Below are positions 42,956 to 54,052 of a stretch of DNA of 64,000 nt, one piece after another. Each line of letters begins with the position of its first letter. Position 1 is the stretch's first letter. Position numbers and translations under genes: made by a program. The stretch comes from Cordylochernes scorpioides (taxonomy: Eukaryota > Arthropoda > Arachnida > Pseudoscorpiones > Chernetidae): contig CP092880.1 in the NCBI GenBank assembly GCA_030710605.1, positions 12,441,639-12,505,638 of the forward strand. The letters run 5' to 3'. The notes below the pieces were generated by a model, which was not told the DNA's origin, ran no database searches, and saw only the letters and a program-made list of their open reading frames with translations.

Positions 42956-43015
42956 TGCGCCCATTCTGGTCGTTTTACTGTGATTTCTTGATGTAACTGT
43001 GTTATTGTTGGTGAT

Positions 43016-43193
43016 ATTTTTTTCTCATTTTTTTATTCTTTCTTATAATCTGTATATATTTATCATATGTATATAATCTTTCTCCCTTTTTTATTTCCCA
43101 CTTTCATAGGTTTCTCCGTCTTGTAACCCCAAGGAGAATCCTCTGTAAGACCTGTGTGTCTTAATAAAGGTTTTTGTGTGTGTGTGTGTGTGT
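43016..43193 (+). mobile_element. Very short LINE insertion with (TG)n tail and 17 bp TSD
   Basis: 178 bp of 3' UTR ending AATAAAGGTTTTTGTGTGTG, flanked by the perfect 17 bp gtgttattgttggtgat at 42999-43015 and 43194-43210. Same family as 20846-21216. Confidence 0.92.
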
Positions 43194-43399
43194 GTGTTAT
43201 TGTTGGTGATGGCGATGGTCAGAGACTGTTTTGCCTGGTTCCAGAATTTCGTAGCAAGGTATGCAGTGTTGATCCCACCAGTTGCATCAAATAACCTTCT
43301 TCCCGAGGATATTGGGTTTGAAGATCAGCACTATTAATGATTTCTTGCACTTCGAATTGTCAAAACACATCCATTCTCAATCACAATATGATGAAGAAA

Positions 43400-43734
43400 A
43401 TACTTTCTTTGAAACCTTTCCAGTAAAATTTCAAATTTCGTTCTTTGAATTCTCTTGTTCTATGTTCTCATGGTTGTGGGGGCATCTCCATGGCGAATTT
43501 CTGATAGAAATTTGAGGAGAAGGCTTGGAATGGAAGCAATTCTCCTGAGGGATCTGGTCGAGTAGTCTTGGGAATATAATACAGTACATGATGATAGAGC
43601 AGCCTTACGTATCAGGTTTCAAGCTTGAGTTCGAGGCAGGGTGGAATATAAGTGTGGTAGAACAGAAGTAGCGGCAATTTCTGCTGAACTGTCTGCTAGT
43701 TCATTGCTATTGAGTCCAATGTGGCCGGGACTAA
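43400..43734 (-). pseudogene. Retrotransposon RNase H domain fragment
   Basis: Minus-strand frame beginning at the Tc1 junction: SPGHIGLNSNELADSSAEIA, the typical C-terminal part of RNase H in some non-LTR polyproteins (GHxG, then N-E-x-A-D with the last catalytic Asp). It continues for about 30 residues to a stop and then RKAALSSCTVLYSQDYSTR. The N-terminal half of RNase H is not found beyond the Tc1, so this was a fragment before the Tc1 arrived or has decayed. It degraded RNA in the RNA/DNA hybrid when the element was active. Confidence 0.6.
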
Positions 43735-43736
43735 TA

Positions 43737-45231
43737 CACTGGTGTCCAAAATATAAGAAACTTAACCAATATTGAAATTTCTCAAAAGCTAATTTATTAA
43801 CAAATATAAAATTTAGTATACAAATAGTTTAAACTATGGAAAATTTGACTAGCTATATGAAAATTAAAAAATATATATTTGAAATTATGAAATATGCAAA
43901 TTATTACCAACATACCCAAAGCTAAGGTTCCAGATCTTAAAGAAATGAGATATCAATAGGGAGTATGATCACCTCTAACAGTTATCAAGGTCTCACAGCG
44001 AGCCCTCATACTGTTTACCAGGCTTTGGAGGAGGTCCAGGGGTAGTAAACCCCACTCCTCCAATAGAGCAGTTCTTAGCTCAACGAGGGTTCTGGGAGAG
44101 GGGTGACGAGCTCCAATACGCCTTCCTAGAGCATCCCACACATGCTCTATTGGATTCAGGTCCGGAGATCTGGCTGGCCAATCCATCCTTCGAATATTCT
44201 CACTCTGGAGATATTCATTGACTAGCCTAGCCCTATGCGGACGAGCATTTTCGTCCATAAAAATTAAATTGTGACCAATTTGATCTCTATAAGGTCTTAG
44301 ATAGGGCTCAAGGATCTCGTCCCTGTTCCTTTGGGCAGTTAAAGTGCCCCCAGAAAAAATGTGGAGGGGTGTGCGTCTGCTAGAACTGATGCCAGACTAA
44401 GAGACTGCCCCCTCTAAAACTGTCTATTTCCCTGATGTTACTGGGATGATAGCGGGTTCCAGGCTCCCTCCAGATGAAAACTCGTCGAGAATCTGTGTTT
44501 AAACTAAATCTTGACTCGTCACTGACGAGAACATTGGCCCACTGATCATGAGTCCAGGCGTGATGTTCCAAGCACCAATTCAAGCGGGCTCTCCTGTGAG
44601 CAGAGGTTAAAGGGATACAGACCATTGGTCGTCTTGCATAAAGAGCACCTTCGTGAAGCCTTCGGTAAACAGTTTGTCTTGAAATTCTCGTTCCAGTAGC
44701 ACTTGAGAGTTCATTAGAGAGTTGAATAGCTGTCATCTCCCTATGGCGCTTGGCAGTTACGATCAGATAACGGTCTTCAGAGGTAGCTGTTTTTCTTTTT
44801 CTACCAGAACCTTCTTTTCTTTTGATGGTTCCTGTCTCAATGAACTGTTTCCATATTTTGATGACCACAGATTTATTCACATTTAGCCATTTTGCTACTT
44901 CAACTTGTGATTGCCCGGCCTCCATTCTTCCAACAGCTCTCCGTTTTAAACCATCTGCAAAAATTTTCGTAAACTCATAATTAACTAAGAATTAAATAAA
45001 ATTATGATTGGACAATTCTTAGATGGGGTAAACGACACGCCAAATAGCACACTTATAAAGACTATCAAAAATTATCATATTTTCAATTTTACCGATTCGA
45101 ATGGTTGCGATAAATAAATTCTACGACTTAAAATACATAACTAAATTACTTTTTAGCTTTTAGCGTTGAAATAAAATAAAATAAAACATATCATTAAAAA
45201 ACAAAAGTTTCTTATTTTTTGGACACCAGTG
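43737..45231 (-). mobile_element. Complete Tc1 element, 1,495 bp
   Basis: Terminal inverted repeats CACTGGTGTCCAAAA(A/T)ATAAG start at 43737 and, inverted, end at 45231. TA is duplicated at 43735-43736 and 45232-45233. Length and single intronless gene are normal for Tc1. Confidence 0.93.
43953..44970 (-). pseudogene. Tc1 transposase with one frameshift
   Basis: DD34E cut-and-paste transposase, about 340 codons in two frames. N-terminal paired-like DNA-binding region: the frame extends upstream of the ATG at 44925 through GLKRRAVGRMEAGQSQVEV, so the real start is further upstream or lost. A basic GSGRKRKT linker follows, then RISRQTVYRRL, the first catalytic Asp in VSDESRFSL, and IWREPGTRYHP. 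A small deletion at about 44391-44398 shifts the frame after LLVW; the second frame is open from SRRTPLHIFSGGTL through FMDENARPHRA (second Asp) and ARSPDLNPIEHVWDALGR (catalytic Glu) to RGDHTPY. Apart from the frameshift all key residues are present, so inactivation is recent. Confidence 0.9.
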
Positions 45232-45239
45232 TATTTATG

Positions 45240-46480
45240 ATTAATTTTGTATGAATTTTAAACTATTTATTATTTTTCATTTTATTAATTTTTATATATT
45301 ATTATCTATTTATTTATATATAATATACGTACCTTGATTTTTTATTTGTAAAGTTGTTAGCTCTGTCGTCAAAACATTTTAAAATCTATATACCGAAATT
45401 TTACTTTATTAGAACCTTCATTTTTACTTTTAAAATATTACTAAAGCCAATATTCTTATTCTAATGATAATAGAAATAAAGTTAAACTTCAAAAATACTT
45501 AAAATGCTGGTTCTATTTCATATTCTGTTCGTAGAATAGATAATCGTCTAGTTTATTTTGCTTATTCCTAGTACACGTTGTACAGGTCACGATAATCATG
45601 GTGGGTAGAAATAGGTGCCTGCTTTCACTGTAAGTGTACCTCATTTCTACACATGTAGACAATTGACTGAGAGAGTCAATAAAATATATTGAATCGTCTA
45701 GACATATATGGAAAGCAGTTCGATTTTGAGACTTTGAGTCGTCTGATAATTCATTCAACTAATCATTTAATACATCTTTTTATGAGACAAGGAAGATTGT
45801 TTTAATAGGAAAAGCTATAATATATATAGCCAGTCATTATTCAGTAGTTTTATAATATTTATTGTACCTATGGGATCCAATTTCAATGATCAATGGTCAG
45901 ATTTGAGATGTTTGTCGTTATTTTTAGGATAGTGTTTTAAAGAAGACGACTTGGGACTTTTGAAAAGGGGTCGTTAAAGAGGCGTGGTGGCAAAGAATCG
46001 TGTGTGTATGTAAATAGAAGGAGGAATACATGTTAAATTTATTTCTTTGAAATTAGATTCCAAAAACTTCTAACAAACCACTTCAACAAAACCTATGAGA
46101 AGTTAATGCACCCCATAGAAATGGTAAATATAGTTCTATGGAATTCTTATAACTCGAATTTCTACGTATTTTATGTGTGTTGGATTCATTTTTATTCAAT
46201 TTCTTTTCCCTTTCTTACAATAATTAGGTGTTTCGTCGCAAGAAATTTGCATAGTCGCGTGCCAGCACGAAGTTTTGCACGACTTGTGGTAAATCTCCCA
46301 AGTTTTATTTCTTCTTTCCCAGCTTAGAATGTTTTATATGGACTGTTCCCATTGGTGCTTTCCTTTTACAACACGATCAATATTTCCTGGGCATGCTCTG
46401 TAAAACTACGCCTGTAAATTTAAGTAACGGAATAAAATATGAAAAATTAAACTATTTAAACGCGATTTTTTATTCAATTT
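45240..46480. other. Unassigned, with decayed SINE
   Basis: 45559-45735 retains SINE body words ('agtacacgttgtacaggtca', 'gataatcatggtgggtag'). Otherwise AT-rich without features. Confidence 0.45.
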
Positions 46481-46760
46481 TATTAATGAAATACATTTTT
46501 AATGCATTTTATGCGATTGAAAAATATTTAGAAGTTCTGGTTTATCAGTAGTGAATAATCTTTAATGTTTTTTTCAGTTTAATCTCTTCCATGCCGTTCA
46601 AATACTATCTTGGACTTTTCTGCTTATATAGGCGGTACCCTTGAGGATTTCTTAGGGAAGGTATTGAAGTATATAAATTATGAACATAAGATTCAAAGAA
46701 CAGACCGTTATAATACTGTATTGGGATGTTCTATTTAAGTATCCAGTACTCATGAGAAAT
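46480..46760. mobile_element. Decayed MITE-C
   Basis: 'ttatcagtagtgaataatc', 'agtttaatctcttccatg' and 'actgtattgggatgttct' match the family with many changes. Confidence 0.45.
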
Positions 46761-46828
46761 TCTTATTAAAATTATAAAGGAAATTATGGGAATAAGCTTT
46801 GAGAACTGAGTAGATGTATTACCCCAAA

Positions 46829-47028
46829 TATACTCACATATGAACAAAACTTTAGGAAATTTCGAATTTTAAGCAAAAACCCTCCTTATTTGCATATATA
46901 ACGGCGGATTTCCCATACATATAAATTCTAAAGTTCACCTTTAAAAAGAAAAATTAGAATACCATAAAAAGTAAAATAAATACATTTTAAAAGATATTTC
47001 TTCATTAAGTTTTGTCCATGAGTGTGAA
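46829..47028. mobile_element. Tc1/mariner-type MITE, 200 bp
   Basis: Ends 'actcacatatgaacaaaact' and 'taagttttgtccatgagtgt' are inverted repeats of the terminus that makes up the 28957-30185 array. TA-rich borders. Non-coding. Confidence 0.7.
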
Positions 47029-47163
47029 TATAATCATTTGTGTATCGAACAATGCTCTTCCTTAATTATTTCATATATATTCCTGTTCACGCACACACAT
47101 ACAGATTTATTAAGACCACCGGTCTTATACAGATTCAACACAGGAAAAAGCATAGATAGAGAT

Positions 47164-47672
47164 ACTCGCATAAGTTAGAATACTTTCAAGTTTTTTTAGA
47201 GAAAACCACATCAAGATGCTCTGCGGTGAGGACCCGATTTGTACCTTCTGTAATTCAAAACTAAAAAATGAAATCACTCACTATATTTTTGATTGCCCTG
47301 CTCTGAAAGAAGAAAGAAGAACCCTTATGCTCAAAACTGGGCAACTCTGTGCTTCACTTCCATCAATAATTGACAATATGACCCAGAATAAGTATATTGC
47401 TACGGCGTTTTATGGTTTCCACAAGTCTATATCTCAGAAGAAGGCCAAGTGATACTCAATCCTCACTTTCTTACTGCTACTCTTTTTGTGTTGATTTCTT
47501 GCTTCCCTGTTTCTTTTTTTTTTCTTTTCTTGTTTTTTTTTTCTTTTTCTTCTTACTCTGTATATATCGTTATTTCCTTTGTCTCACTGCTTTGTTCTTA
47601 TGCATACCTCTGGTGAATCCTGTATAGGGTCAGTGACCCTAAATAAAGGCTTTTGTTGTTGTTGTTGTTGTT
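47164..47672 (+). mobile_element. 5'-truncated LINE with (TTG)n tail and 14 bp TSD
   Basis: 509 bp, flanked by the perfect 14 bp gcatagatagagat at 47150-47163 and 47673-47686. Ends AAATAAAGGCTTTTGTTGTTG and further TTG units. Closest relative of 2024-2629. The uninterrupted target is visible in the other family E copies. Confidence 0.95.
47216..47452 (+). pseudogene. LINE ORF C-terminal fragment
   Basis: A 78-codon open frame, MLCGEDPICTFCNSKL to SISQKKAK, equal to the end of the 2239-2628 frame except for single changes (for example T to I after DP). It holds the CTFC...H...C zinc-knuckle-like motif and nothing of the RT. Upstream codons (RILSSFF-equivalent) are also present but broken at the 5' junction. 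Confidence 0.75.
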
Positions 47673-47879
47673 GCATAGATAGAGATCCTATACTCCAGGT
47701 AGCACAGAACCCAACAACAGCCTCTTGGTCCGACGTATGTCCAATGGCCACATACGCCTATTCAGCGTCAATGAAATATATATTCTTTACCAAATATGAT
47801 TTCTCATTGTATATAGAAGTTTGTGGTGTTATTATCGTTTCTATCTACCCAGTCTTTTATCAATTTAAATAAAAACCTA

Positions 47880-49830
47880 CCGGGTTTAAAACTTACTCAT
47901 ATTTAAAATCGGAGTGTCCAGGAACCAAGTGTCAAGTTCAATTCTTGGGTGAAGTCTAATTTTGAATGTAACCTATCTCATTTACAGGCGAATTTGATTC
48001 AAGAGCTGTGTTTCAAACACAGAAACTTTGCCGGGATTATACTGGTTTGATAAAAAGAGATAGTTGATCTCTCCTATCTCTCTAAATAGAAGAAAAAGCT
48101 CTACACTATTAACAGTTTATTCAATCTATCAGACTCTATCTATTAAACTGGCGAAACCGCTGAGAGGGTTCACCACTGATGAGCCAGGCCCTCTCATTAA
48201 TTTTTCCATTGCAGTAAGGGCAGTAGAAATTGTTTAATATCAAAAAGAATCTTACGCCTTTAAAATAGTTTTGAATTTTGCTATCAGACTCTGTTCAGTA
48301 ACAAGCCACAACTACAGCATAGATTGAGAATGCCTGACACATCAGTGGATACTCTTCTAGCCATCTCGCCAGTCTAATCTACAAGGTCACTCGACTATTA
48401 TACTTTTTTTTCTTATCACAATAGGAAGAGAAAAACTTATTTTCAATTATAAAAAGTATGGTTGAAATGGTTTCAATTCTTACCAAAGGATTGCACTATA
48501 AAATATAAATTGAAAACTTCGCTATTTATTTTCACAATAATATTTTTTTATAAATCAAAATACATTTTGATTAAGACATTGCGTTAAGCCTTCCAGGATG
48601 ACATTTATTGCAAAAAGTTGTTATCATAGCAGTTTTTTTCCATTATTATAACCCTCGATAAAACAATAAATCTAAAAAACAGCTTAGCGTAGACATTCAA
48701 GTAAGTTTCTCAAGGCGACATTCAAAAGAAAGATTTTAAAAAAAAAAAGGCTATCCCAGCAATTTGCCCCATCATAACCCCTCGATCAAAATTAGCTATC
48801 TCCCAATAACTGCTGGAGTTTGGAGGTCGTAATTAAATTTGGGTACACACCCTACCCTAGGGAGCCTCACGACCGCAGAAAGCTGAAGATTGGGGAAAGC
48901 GCGGAGTAAAAGGGGGAGGTGGGGAGTTGAATCGTTTATCATCATCCTATTCATCACTTGTTTGGAGACAGATGACAATCTCTCCCCAGTATCTGCGGAT
49001 ATCCCAGCCACGTGGCCTGAGTCAGATCTTGTGGTTGATCGTTTGTCACCACTTTGATCCAATTAGAATGGACTTCTTCGTCGCACAACCCAACTTCCTC
49101 TCGTGAAATTGGCCTCACTGTTTAGTATGGGTGACCTGGCTTCTACTGCCATGGTTGATCAATGGCATACTTGGACTATTGATTTAGCTCTCCTTGATGT
49201 CCGGTTTTGTTCGTGGTGCTTAGCCCTAGTACACATAGTACGGACTCTACATGGTAATGATGCCATGGTTGATAGAGGTTTGTAGCTGATTTAACTATAA
49301 GTATAGAGTGATCTCTTCTTGCCCATGTTAACCAATGGTATGCATAAAAACAAAGGAACGATTTACATAAAATGAGTAAGACAATGTAAATCGCACTTTC
49401 ATTTTTTTTCAACGTGTATCTAACACACTGCAGTTTACCTTAACTACAAATTACACCTGGAATGGTCGAGATAGCTAACGTGAGAGTTAGGTATTTCTAC
49501 CTTCCAAGAACTGTAGGTTTCCCATAAGTAGAAGTATTACCTATGGTCTCCTAGATGGCCTTTCTATCTTAGAATGGGAGTAAACCTATAGGAGCTTCTA
49601 CGGTACTCTAACGAGGCTCTATAATTGGAATAAGTAAAGGCGATACATCCCCTCCCATGAGTTGTAGGTCTCGCTGGTTAAGAAAGAAAACGTCTTATTT
49701 ATGTGTCTGCTAGGCCAGGTGGATTGAATGACCCCATGGTGTAATTATACCACACGTCACATAGAAACATATGTAGAAGCCAAATATCACCAACTTCGTC
49801 TTCTAAGTACTATTTATCGCTGAAAATTGA
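47880..49830. other. Unassigned, with MITE-C and SINE remnants
   Basis: 48115-48260 is a MITE-C fragment with CTGGC/GCCAG and GAGAGGG/CCCTCTC pairs intact. 49219-49330 is a decayed SINE. 48790-49085 is GC-rich with an 88-codon minus-strand frame of no known family. 49430-49800 is unassigned. Confidence 0.45.
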
Positions 49831-49834
49831 TGCA

Positions 49835-50430
49835 TAATCTAATACCTCTCAGGCTCAGCTGGTGTCAAGAGAGACGTCTTCGGATTCAAGAATGGCATTC
49901 TGTAATTTTTTTATGAAGAATCCAGATTTAGTTTGAGGCTTCATGACGGCAGATACATGTTAGACATAGGCCTCAAGAAAGATCCCATCAGGACTGTGTT
50001 GTGGAAAGGCATGCAGCAAGAACCTCTGGCTTCATGGTGTGGGGTGGCATCAGTTATGAAAGTAGGATCCCCCTTTAGTCTTTATTCAACAAATGACTGC
50101 TCAGCTATACATTGAAGATGTGTTGTAACCTGTTAGGTTACCATTTCTTGAGCAAAATAATAATGCCATTTCCAACAAGATAATGCCCGACCACATATAG
50201 TCAACATCTCACGAGCCTTCATTCAAAATGCTGACATCTTTCCCAGGCCCACATGTTCCCCAGATATATCCCCAGTTGAGCAGGTAGGGGACATGATGGG
50301 AAGGAATATTTGGAAATCCTACATCCAATCTTCAACAGATTCAGAAAAAGAATAAATTGGCTTGGTATTATGCCTCACCATGTAGATGCTTGTATACGTG
50401 CTAAAGAAGGACACACCAAATATTGATCAA
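49835..50430 (+). pseudogene. Second Tc1-type transposase fossil
   Basis: Plus-strand reading gives, with frameshifts, ERRLRIQEWHSV, EESRFSLRLHDGRYMLD (first catalytic Asp mutated to Glu in the usual DESRF), then LYSTNDCSAIH, QQDNARPHIVNISRAF (second Asp) and CSPDISPVEQVGDMMGR (catalytic Glu region, E kept). The DNA-binding domain and both termini are not seen. It belongs to a Tc1 family different from 43737-45231 and is much older, with several stops. Confidence 0.75.
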
Positions 50431-50439
50431 AGCTCTGTT

Positions 50440-50760
50440 TCTCAATAAATCCAAATCCCTTTTAAAAATTTCAATTACTCATTTTTCACATTACTATTGC
50501 TACTTTTCGTAAAAATTTACATAAGTATTTCTAGGTTGATGCAATTTTTATTGTCTTTTGGTCAATGTAATTTGTATATTTCGAAGAGTTATTTCTTCTT
50601 TTGTGTATAATTTCAATTACTGAATATTCTAATTTTTTCTATTTTTTTAATACAGAATAAGAGTTGGGTTTGATTTATTAACATTATATTTAATGGGGTT
50701 CACCAAATATATATATAATTATATTTTGAAGATTGAGCAATCCATAATTTTAAAATTATA
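50440..50760. other. AT-rich stretch
   Basis: No gene recognised. Confidence 0.4.
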
Positions 50761-50765
50761 TTTAA

Positions 50766-50987
50766 AAAAGATGCATATATTGGATTTATAATGAATTTAT
50801 TGTTCCAATATTTCGAGGGGCAACTCGCCTCTCTTTATCGAGGATGTTTGTGTTTTGTAGAACGAGAGTGGTGTACACGTGCTCACATGTTTTAGTGAAA
50901 AACACAAACATCCTCGATAAAGAGAGGCGAGTTGCCCCTCGAAATATTGGAACAATAAATTCATTATAAATCCAATATATGCATATT
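50766..50987. mobile_element. Foldback with 85 bp near-perfect arms
   Basis: The left arm ('gatgcatatattggatttat' to 'gatgtttgtgttt') is the inverted copy of the right arm (50905-50987). The loop is about 50 bp. The right arm contains a GATAAAGAGAGGC...GCCCCTCGAAATATTGG motif, related to the GATAAAGAGG...CTCTCGAAATATT words at 54800. Confidence 0.75.
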
Positions 50988-51019
50988 TTTAAATTTAATT
51001 ATATATAATTATATATTAA

Positions 51020-51145
51020 AAACAAAGTAGGCGTATCCTTACCACTAACGTGAGCGTTATTTGGGTGGAAGTGTGCGCCATCTAATGGAAAAGAAATCAA
51101 CTAAAGGTTGATTTAACCTGTTCCTTGATATTTGGCCAATCCATA
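51020..51145 (-). repeat. Repeat F, third copy
   Basis: 'gtgcgccatctaatgga', 'atttggccaatcca' and their spacing match 1790-1890. It stops before the hammerhead position. Confidence 0.5.
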
Positions 51146-51149
51146 TACG

Positions 51150-51685
51150 TATTGTATATAAATAACTTCAACTGAAGAATAGAGTTTAAAAAATGTGTTG
51201 CATGAGCGAGATCTAATACTGAGGGCACATCCTCTAATGTATATAAAGATATAGCCACAAGCCCTGGTATATTAAATATGTACACAATGTTATTACATAT
51301 TTATGTAAAGATTGATTGATGTGGAAGAGTCAATCTGTTCAGACTATCGACGTCCAATCAGAACTTATTGCACAAAAAGACGTAAATTGATTGAAGATTT
51401 TCATTAATTAAATGATTGGAGGCGATTAGCGGTTTTTGTTTAATTGCGACCCCAATCTGGAGAGGTGTGGCTCGAGAGACGGATTGGGACCCTCCCACTT
51501 TGACGTGACTTTTCTAATTTGGACCTTATCTGTTCCTTCATCACCCACACGTGCTTCTTCCATTCTCTCTCGATAATTGAATTGTTCAGCTCTTTCCCAG
51601 AGAGGGAGATTTCCAGAGATTCTTTGTCGACTCAAAATTGTGTCTTATTCATATGTAAATGCTTTAGAATTTCTGGATTATAAGT
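51150..51685. other. Unassigned
   Basis: No known feature. 51440-51600 is GC-richer without a recognisable frame. Confidence 0.35.
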
Positions 51686-51687
51686 AC

Positions 51688-52154
51688 AAGGTTGTCCCAA
51701 AAGTTCGTAACAATTGCAAAAATATTTGCATACCAATATTGTTTGCCATAATATTATTCGCTATTATGTATAATGTCTTTGTATTATGTATAAAGTAATT
51801 GTATTATGTATTCGCCGTAATAATACACCTATCCCCCGATTTACACGGTACTTGTTTTACACGTTTTCGCTTTTACACGGTTTTCCAAATATGTTTTTTT
51901 TTTTTTGTTTTTATCGCACTATACTAAATGTTACTGTGATTGAACACATGCGCTGTGTACACATCTCACGAGGAATCCCGAGCTTATGTGCTGACTACAT
52001 ATTTTAACCTGTCAATACATTTTATTTTTATTTCTGTGTACACCTATCCCCCGATTCACACGTTTTTCTCAGGAACGTATCTACCGTGTAAATCGGGGGA
52101 TAGGTGTATTATTCGCCAAGTAAGAAAAATCACGAACTTTTGGGACAACCTTTT
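51688..52154. mobile_element. MITE-A copy interrupted by MITE-B
   Basis: Ends aaggttgtcccaaaagttcg and 'cgaacttttgggacaacctt' are terminal inverted repeats. Without the insertion it is about 185 bp. Other copies: 53060-53270, 56973-57208, 57805-57992 and a half copy at 52440-52490. Confidence 0.8.
51826..52106. mobile_element. MITE-B, 281 bp, with TA duplication
   Basis: Inverted ends CACCTATCCCCCGATTTACA at both sides. TA at 51824-51825 and 52107-52108. The empty site exists in the MITE-A copy at 53180-53205 ('ccgtaataatattattct'). Confidence 0.88.
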
Positions 52155-52493
52155 ATAAATCCTTTAGATATTATCGTTGCTTGCTATTTTGTACTCAATA
52201 ATTCAATTTTTAGGCCTTCTACTAATGAAAAGTCCATATTTCAATGCATCTTTTTATTCAACTCAAAGGTTGGTTGTCAGTATTCTTGTTATCTCAGAGC
52301 TTCCTTTCTATAGTCTTTTGATGGTATCGTAAGACTTTCTTGCAGAATTATCCATGAAATACATTTTAGGCTTTCCCCTCTTCCTTGTCTTTCTTCTAAA
52401 ACATAATTTAAATAGGGTGATTATGTTGTTTTCAAATTTACAAGGTTGTACCAAAAGTTCGTAAACACTTGCAAAAAATTGAAATACCAAGAT

Positions 52494-53560
52494 CAGACTT
52501 GGAAGCTGTTGTTGGGTTCTGTGCTGACTGGAGTACAGGAGCTCTATCTATGCTTCCTTCCTGCGATGAATTTGTATAAGAATGGTGTGTGTAAGAGGAA
52601 TTCTATATATTTACAATTGGAATGTTGATTCCTGGTCAGTGCTGTGGCCTTCGCAGATATGGTTCATTGATGTTGAAGCTCTAGCAGCTCTCCAGCAGTC
52701 TTTCTAAGGCCTCTCCTGGTGGCTCTTAGTGGTCTCCAGGACTTGATCCACCTTCATTCTTGGCTGTAAAGTCACATGTCACCGGGCCTAATGTCATTCT
52801 CCTGTGGATCGTTGTAATAAAATATCAATAAGATTTAAGGATATTTATATAAAAAAGAGCGTACCTGGATCTCTGTGAAAGAAAAAATTTATTACCCAAT
52901 ATATTGACTGTGCATAAATTCATTGCGCAATAAATTGATAAAGAGGAAGTAATAATTCAAAATATTTTGTGAACAAATCGTTTTTTCTCTTTCACAGATC
53001 GAGGTTCACCCTTTGTTATATAAATTCAATAGATTTTTAACTCAAAAAGTTGAGAAGTACATGGTTATCCCAAAAGTTCGTAAACACTTACAAAAAATTG
53101 AGATACCAATATTAATCGCCGTTATGTATAATGTCTTTGTATTGTGTATAAAGTAATTGTATTATGTATTATTATGTATTCGCCGTAATAATATTATTCT
53201 CCAAGTAATAAGAAAAACAACGTTTTGAGAAAAACAGGAACTATTGGGACAGCCTTTTATAAATCCTTCAGATATCATTGTTGCTTGTTATTTTGTACAT
53301 TACAATCCAAGTTTTAGGCTTTTAATTAATGAAGCGTCCATATTTCAATGCATCTTTTTCTTTAACCCAAAGGTTAGTTGGCAGTATTCTTGTTTTCTCA
53401 GAGCTTCCTTTTTATAGTCTTTTGATGGCATCGTAAGACTTTCTTCCAGGATTATCCACGAAATACATTCTCTGCTTTCCCCTCTTCCTGGTATTTCTTC
53501 CATCTTCCCTCCAAAGCATGATTTAAATAGGCTGATTATGGTGTTTCAATTCCATTATTT
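52494..53560. repeat. Left arm of an inverted duplication
   Basis: 52494-52810 and 52838-53270 match 59625-59950 and the 57805-59600 region in reverse order (for example 'ctccagcagtctttctaagg' against 'agaaagactgctggag'). 53275-53560 also repeats 52156-52440 directly. The left part is a plus-strand family E LINE 3' end. Confidence 0.7.
53060..53270. mobile_element. MITE-A copy, uninterrupted
   Basis: Inverted ends 'tggttatcccaaaagttcgt' and 'actattgggacagcctt'. It provides the empty site for MITE-B. Confidence 0.75.
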
Positions 53561-54050
53561 GTCTTAAGTTGATTTTTCTAACAAAGTCTGATGGTTCAGA
53601 AGTATGAGGATATAAGGTAATCTCATGTATAAGGACTCAAAATCAAAAGTTGCTATTCTGTATCCTGTGGAATTCCTTACATCTCTCCAGTAATATCGTT
53701 AACCACTTGGAGTATCGGACAAAATGTCTGAACATGCTCGTTCTTCTTCCTCTCAATTATCTCCAGAATGACTTTACAGAAGTGAGACATTGATTGTTCC
53801 CTGATCTAAATTATTTAACTCTCTTACATCAACTATTTTGTTTATACAAATTTTATGAATTCTGTTTCTTTATACATGTAAATATATAAATATCCTAAGT
53901 TTCAATTTGTTTGTTTATCTGTTTCCTTTGTTTCCTATGTAATAGGCGCAAATATTTTAATACCGTGCCCCTTGTTGGATATAAATAAATAAAATAAAAA
54001 TATTAATGTTACCATACCAGAATTATTCTACCAAAGGTTTATTTCATTAA
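53561..54050. other. Unassigned, ending in an R1-like LINE tail
   Basis: 53930-53995 has 'taggcgcaaatattttaat', 'cccttgttggatata' and AAATAAATAAAATAAAAATA, like the end of the 32531-34479 LINE. Confidence 0.45.
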
Positions 54051-54052
54051 TT

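Larger units (their letters stand above)
47090..47780 (-). mobile_element. Family E LINE 3' end, split by a younger LINE
   Basis: 47090-47163 and 47687-47780 are continuous in the copies at 2870-2960 and 59845-59950. Here 47164-47672 is inserted between them. The minus-strand 3' end has AATAAA then a TG-rich tail. Confidence 0.75.

Noticed and set aside
42531-42983. 150-codon frame with repeated CVMKQLST as a possible repeat protein
   Set aside because: It is the direct product of a 24 bp minisatellite beginning in SINE sequence; no signal, family or splice context supports a gene.
48796-49062. 88-codon GC-rich minus-strand frame as a host gene
   Set aside because: No recognisable domain, no splice or promoter signals, and similar frame length is expected by chance in GC-rich sequence.
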